A DNA stretch of 8,534 nucleotides from an uncultured Sphingobacteriales bacterium. Its GTDB lineage: Bacteria > Bacteroidota > Bacteroidia > Chitinophagales > Chitinophagaceae. The position numbers and the translations under genes were made by a program. The stretch spans positions 1-8,534 of the forward strand of contig CAMPKG010000138.1 in assembly GCA_946887085.1 (NCBI GenBank), written 5' to 3'. The notes below the pieces were generated by a model. The model made no database searches. It saw only the letters and a list, made by a program, of their open reading frames with translations, and was not told the DNA's origin. This document shows positions 6,320-8,534 of the stretch, in pieces; the stretch's first letter is position 1, and each line of letters opens with the position of its first letter.

Positions 6320-6886
6320 ATGGCTTCAACAGCAGACATCAGGACAGGTATGATCATCAAATTGGATGGCAGCCTCTATTCAGTAGTAGAATTCGGACAG
6401 AACAAAACAGCCCGTGCGGCCGCCAAAGTTTGGGCTAAGCTGAAAGGCGTGGACAATACCCGCTCTATCGAGCATACCTGGAACTCGGGGGACAATATCT
6501 ACCCGGTTCGCGTAGAACGTCGCCCTTACCAATATTTATATAAAGACGAGAGCGGTTTGAACTTCATGGACACAAACACATTCGAGCAGATCATACTTCC
6601 GGAGTCCACCATCGACCGCTCTGAGCTGTACAAAGACGGCCAGGAGTGCTTCGTACTCGTGAACACAGAAACCGAACAACCGATGAGCGTGGAGCTGCCA
6701 CCGAACGTGGTACTGCGTGTTACTTACTCTGAGCCGGGCCTGAAGGGCGATACGGCTACCCGCACCCTGAAGCCGGCTACCGTTGAAACAGGCGCTACCG
6801 TAATGGTTCCGCTGTTTGTTGACGAAGGTGAGCTGATACGCGTTGATACCAAGACCGGTGCATACGTAGAGCGCGTTAAAGAATAA
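6320..6886 (+). CDS. efp: Translation elongation factor P, with a non-PGKG modification loop
   Basis: EF-P binds ribosomes stalled at consecutive prolines, between the P and E sites, and promotes peptide-bond formation. The 188-residue length and three beta-barrel domains are standard. Domain I starts MASTADIRTG, domain II holds YLYKDESGLNFMDTNTFEQ (73-91, with Y72 before it), and the C-terminal family signature lies at 151-170 after GLKGDT (140-145). The odd part is the domain I loop. E. coli has KPGKG with a beta-lysylated lysine (K34); here the loop reads EFGQNKTARAAAKVW (24-38), two residues longer and without PGKG. Aligned to the arginine type of Pseudomonas (NKSGRNSA), R32 falls at the tip position that EarP rhamnosylates there; K29 is the other candidate. 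Whether it is modified is unknown. The gene is 44 bases upstream of accB and probably co-transcribed with it. Confidence 0.95.
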   Translation: MASTADIRTGMIIKLDGSLYSVVEFGQNKTARAAAKVWAKLKGVDNTRSIEHTWNSGDNIYPVRVERRPYQYLYKDESGLNFMDTNTFEQIILPESTIDRSELYKDGQECFVLVNTETEQPMSVELPPNVVLRVTYSEPGLKGDTATRTLKPATVETGATVMVPLFVDEGELIRVDTKTGAYVERVKE

Positions 6887-6930
6887 GATACAGCCATACC
6901 CATTCTCTTCATTCAAATAAAACATTCCAG

Positions 6931-7431
6931 ATGGAATACAAACAGATACAAGAGCTGATCAAAGCGATCAACAAATCGAACATCAGCGAGCTTAGTATTG
7001 AAGAAGGTGATTTCAAGATCACCATCAAGCAGGCACAGAGCATCAGCGAAACACAGTTCGTTGCTGTGCAGGCCCCGCAAATGCCAATGGCTATGCCGCA
7101 GGCTGCTCCTCAACCGGCTGCTATCGCCGCCCCTTCAGCTGCGCCCACGACCCCTGCAGCACCACAGGCCCCGGCTGCTGCTGCCGATAACCTGGTAACA
7201 ATCAAATCGCCTATGATCGGTACCTTTTACCGCAGCCCCGGCCCTGATAAGCCTGTTTTCGTAAACGTCGGCGACGAGATCAAACAAGGACAAGTGATCT
7301 GCATAGTAGAAGCAATGAAACTGTTCAACGAAATAGAAAGCGAGATCAACGGAAAGATCGTCAAAGTATTGGTAGAAGACGCTTCACCGATAGAATACGA
7401 TCAGCCACTTTTCCTGGTTGAACCGGCTTAA
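6931..7431 (+). CDS. accB: Biotin carboxyl carrier protein of acetyl-CoA carboxylase
   Basis: This subunit carries biotin between the carboxylase (AccC) and the carboxyltransferase, allowing malonyl-CoA formation for fatty acid synthesis in the cytoplasm. The 166 residues divide into an N-terminal helical/beta segment (1-40, starting MEYKQIQELIKAINKSNISE), a flexible Ala/Pro/Gln-rich linker (about 45-86), and the biotinyl domain (88-164). The biotin acceptor is K130 in the canonical EAMKL motif (128 to 131 around the lysine), and the conserved SPMIGTFYRSP (93-103), including the protruding thumb region, precedes it. ATG 6931 matches the expected family start. The gene follows efp by 44 bases with no terminator between them and precedes accC by 106 bases that hold a hairpin. 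Confidence 0.96.
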   Translation: MEYKQIQELIKAINKSNISELSIEEGDFKITIKQAQSISETQFVAVQAPQMPMAMPQAAPQPAAIAAPSAAPTTPAAPQAPAAAADNLVTIKSPMIGTFYRSPGPDKPVFVNVGDEIKQGQVICIVEAMKLFNEIESEINGKIVKVLVEDASPIEYDQPLFLVEPA

Positions 7432-7437
7432 TTAATT

Positions 7438-7511
7438 AAAATGTAAGATGCAAAATGTAATGAGCTCCCTTTATTGACCGCATTGCATTTTGCTTTCTTT
7501 TTTTACATTTT
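7438..7511 (+). repeat. Hairpin in the accB-accC intergenic region
   Basis: Two stacked stems share one axis. The inner stem pairs 7450-7462 with 7481-7493 (12 of 13 bases) around an 18-base loop, and the outer stem pairs AAAATGTAA (7438-7446) with TTACATTTT (7503-7511). Asymmetric bulges of 3 and 9 bases separate them. The left arm also contains a direct repeat, AAAATGTAA at 7438-7446 and 7452-7460. A T-run (7498-7504) lies on the 3' side, so partial termination or attenuation is conceivable; an RNA-stability element is equally possible. Confidence 0.6.
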
Positions 7512-7537
7512 ATATTCTTCATTCTTAATTAGAAGTT

Positions 7538-8534
7538 GTGTTTAAAAAAATACTCATTGCCAACCGCGGGGAGATCGCATTGCGTATCATCCGCACCTGC
7601 CGCGAGATGGGCATCAGGACAGTCGCTGTCTACTCTACTGCCGATAAGGACAGCCTGCACGTGCGCTTTGCTGACGAAGCTGTTTGTATCGGTAAGCCGC
7701 AGGGTGCCGATTCGTACCTGAACATCCCGCACATCATGGCGGCGGCTGAGATCACCAATGCCGATGCGATACACCCGGGTTACGGCTTCCTTGCTGAAAA
7801 TGCGGGATTTTCCGAGATCTGCGCGCAGTACAATATCAAATTCATCGGCCCCACGCCGGAGATGATTCGCAGGATGGGCGATAAGATGACGGCGAAAGAG
7901 ACGATGATAGCCGCAGGCGTCCCTTGTATTCCCGGTTCAGGCGGGTTGTTGGAAAGCCTCGAAGAAGCAGTTACACAGGCCAAGGAAATGGGGTTTCCCA
8001 TCATCCTGAAAGCAACAGCCGGCGGTGGCGGCAAAGGTATGCGCGTGGTTTGGGAAGAAAGCGAAATAGAGCGTGCTTACAATACTGCAAAAGCGGAAGC
8101 AGGTGCTGCCTTCAAGAACGACGGTATCTATATGGAGAAGTTCATTGAGGAACCCCGCCATATCGAGATACAGATAGCGGGTGACCAGTTTGGTACCGTC
8201 TGCCACCTGAGCGAGCGCGATTGCTCTATCCAGCGCCGTCACCAGAAGCTGGTGGAAGAGTCACCTTCTCCATTCATGACGCCGGAGCTGCGCCAGAAAA
8301 TGGGTGATGCGGCCATTAAAGCTGCGTCGGCTATCAACTATGAGAGCGTGGGCACTATCGAGTTCCTGGTAGACAAGCACCGTAATTTTTACTTCATGGA
8401 GATGAACACCCGTATCCAGGTAGAGCACCCGATTACAGAGATGGTGACTGGCGTTGACCTGATCAAAGAACAGATTCGTGTCTGTGCGGGCGAAAAATTA
8501 TCCATCAAGCAGTCTGACATCGTGATTCGCGGCC
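7538..8534 (+). CDS. accC: Biotin carboxylase subunit of acetyl-CoA carboxylase; 3' end outside window
   Basis: AccC uses ATP and bicarbonate to carboxylate the biotin on AccB. The window holds 332 of about 445-450 codons, in one uninterrupted frame to the last base. The biotin carboxylase N-domain opens [16 protein letters not shown] (2-17); the ATP-grasp domain carries K116, K158, the glycine-rich loop AGGGGKGM (161-168), [16 protein letters not shown] (226-241), and the catalytic [12 protein letters not shown] (287-298) with E288 and R292. These positions match E. coli AccC almost exactly. The start is GTG 7538: an in-frame TAA at 7526 leaves only three codons upstream, none ATG or GTG. 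No -7 box is visible in the 106-base gap, so it is probably read from the efp promoter. The missing part is the C-terminal lid and dimer region. A longer fusion such as pyruvate carboxylase is unlikely, given the separate AccB next door. Confidence 0.95.
   Translation, partial: MFKKILIANRGEIALRIIRTCREMGIRTVAVYSTADKDSLHVRFADEAVCIGKPQGADSYLNIPHIMAAAEITNADAIHPGYGFLAENAGFSEICAQYNIKFIGPTPEMIRRMGDKMTAKETMIAAGVPCIPGSGGLLESLEEAVTQAKEMGFPIILKATAGGGGKGMRVVWEESEIERAYNTAKAEAGAAFKNDGIYMEKFIEEPRHIEIQIAGDQFGTVCHLSERDCSIQRRHQKLVEESPSPFMTPELRQKMGDAAIKAASAINYESVGTIEFLVDKHRNFYFMEMNTRIQVEHPITEMVTGVDLIKEQIRVCAGEKLSIKQSDIVIRG

Noticed and set aside
6536..6925. Minus-strand open frame of 129 codons over efp
   Set aside because: It is antisense to the conserved efp coding sequence, and its translation shows no domain signature.
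7065..7187. Proline/alanine-rich low-complexity stretch as a possible repeat expansion
   Set aside because: It is the normal flexible linker of biotin carboxyl carrier proteins and shows no unusual periodicity.

Overview
The window looks like chromosomal DNA of a Bacteroidota bacterium, most likely in or near the Chitinophagaceae. Three things suggest this. The first gene is the C-terminal end of a short Bacteroidota-type primary sigma factor. Matches to that phylum's -7 promoter box (TAnnTTTG) sit just upstream of four start codons, and ribosome binding sites are mostly absent. Several proteins (EF-P, GT2-DUF2062, C45 acyltransferase-like) resemble forms I associate with this phylum. Placement is from memory of these families, not from a search.

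Layout. 1-377 (+): 3' end of the primary sigma factor gene, followed by a strong intrinsic terminator (396-428). 465-604: a non-coding fold-back element built from hairpins, probably a dispersed intergenic repeat. 635-1876 (+): a multi-pass GT-C-type membrane glycosyltransferase. 4748-1866 (-): a two-gene operon. Its first gene encodes a membrane-anchored C45/AAT-family Ntn-hydrolase, and its second a GT2 glycosyltransferase fused to a DUF2062 membrane domain. The GT2 gene overlaps the GT-C gene tail to tail by 11 bases. 4749-4908: divergent promoter region with a large hairpin whose outer 20-bp arms are perfect. 4909-6150 (+): hutI, histidine degradation, without other hut genes in view. 6320-8534 (+): efp, accB and accC (cut by the window end), an EF-P plus acetyl-CoA carboxylase cluster with a hairpin between accB and accC.

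How the genes work together. accB and accC encode the biotin carrier and biotin carboxylase of acetyl-CoA carboxylase, the committed step of fatty acid synthesis; efp is probably co-transcribed with them. The GT2 protein resembles enzymes that load sugars onto polyprenyl phosphate, and the GT-C protein resembles enzymes that use such lipid-linked sugars, so a donor-acceptor relationship is possible but unproven. The C45 gene precedes the GT2-DUF2062 gene by 18 bases and may act on the same envelope lipid or glycolipid. The sigma factor, EF-P, Acc and HutI are ordinary housekeeping functions.

Most unusual points: an EF-P whose modification loop lacks PGKG and seems to present Arg32; the C45 plus GT2-DUF2062 pair; the three intergenic fold-back structures; and the very short predicted leaders. 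I do not see a CRISPR array, transposase, tRNA, rRNA, toxin-antitoxin pair or obvious defence system.
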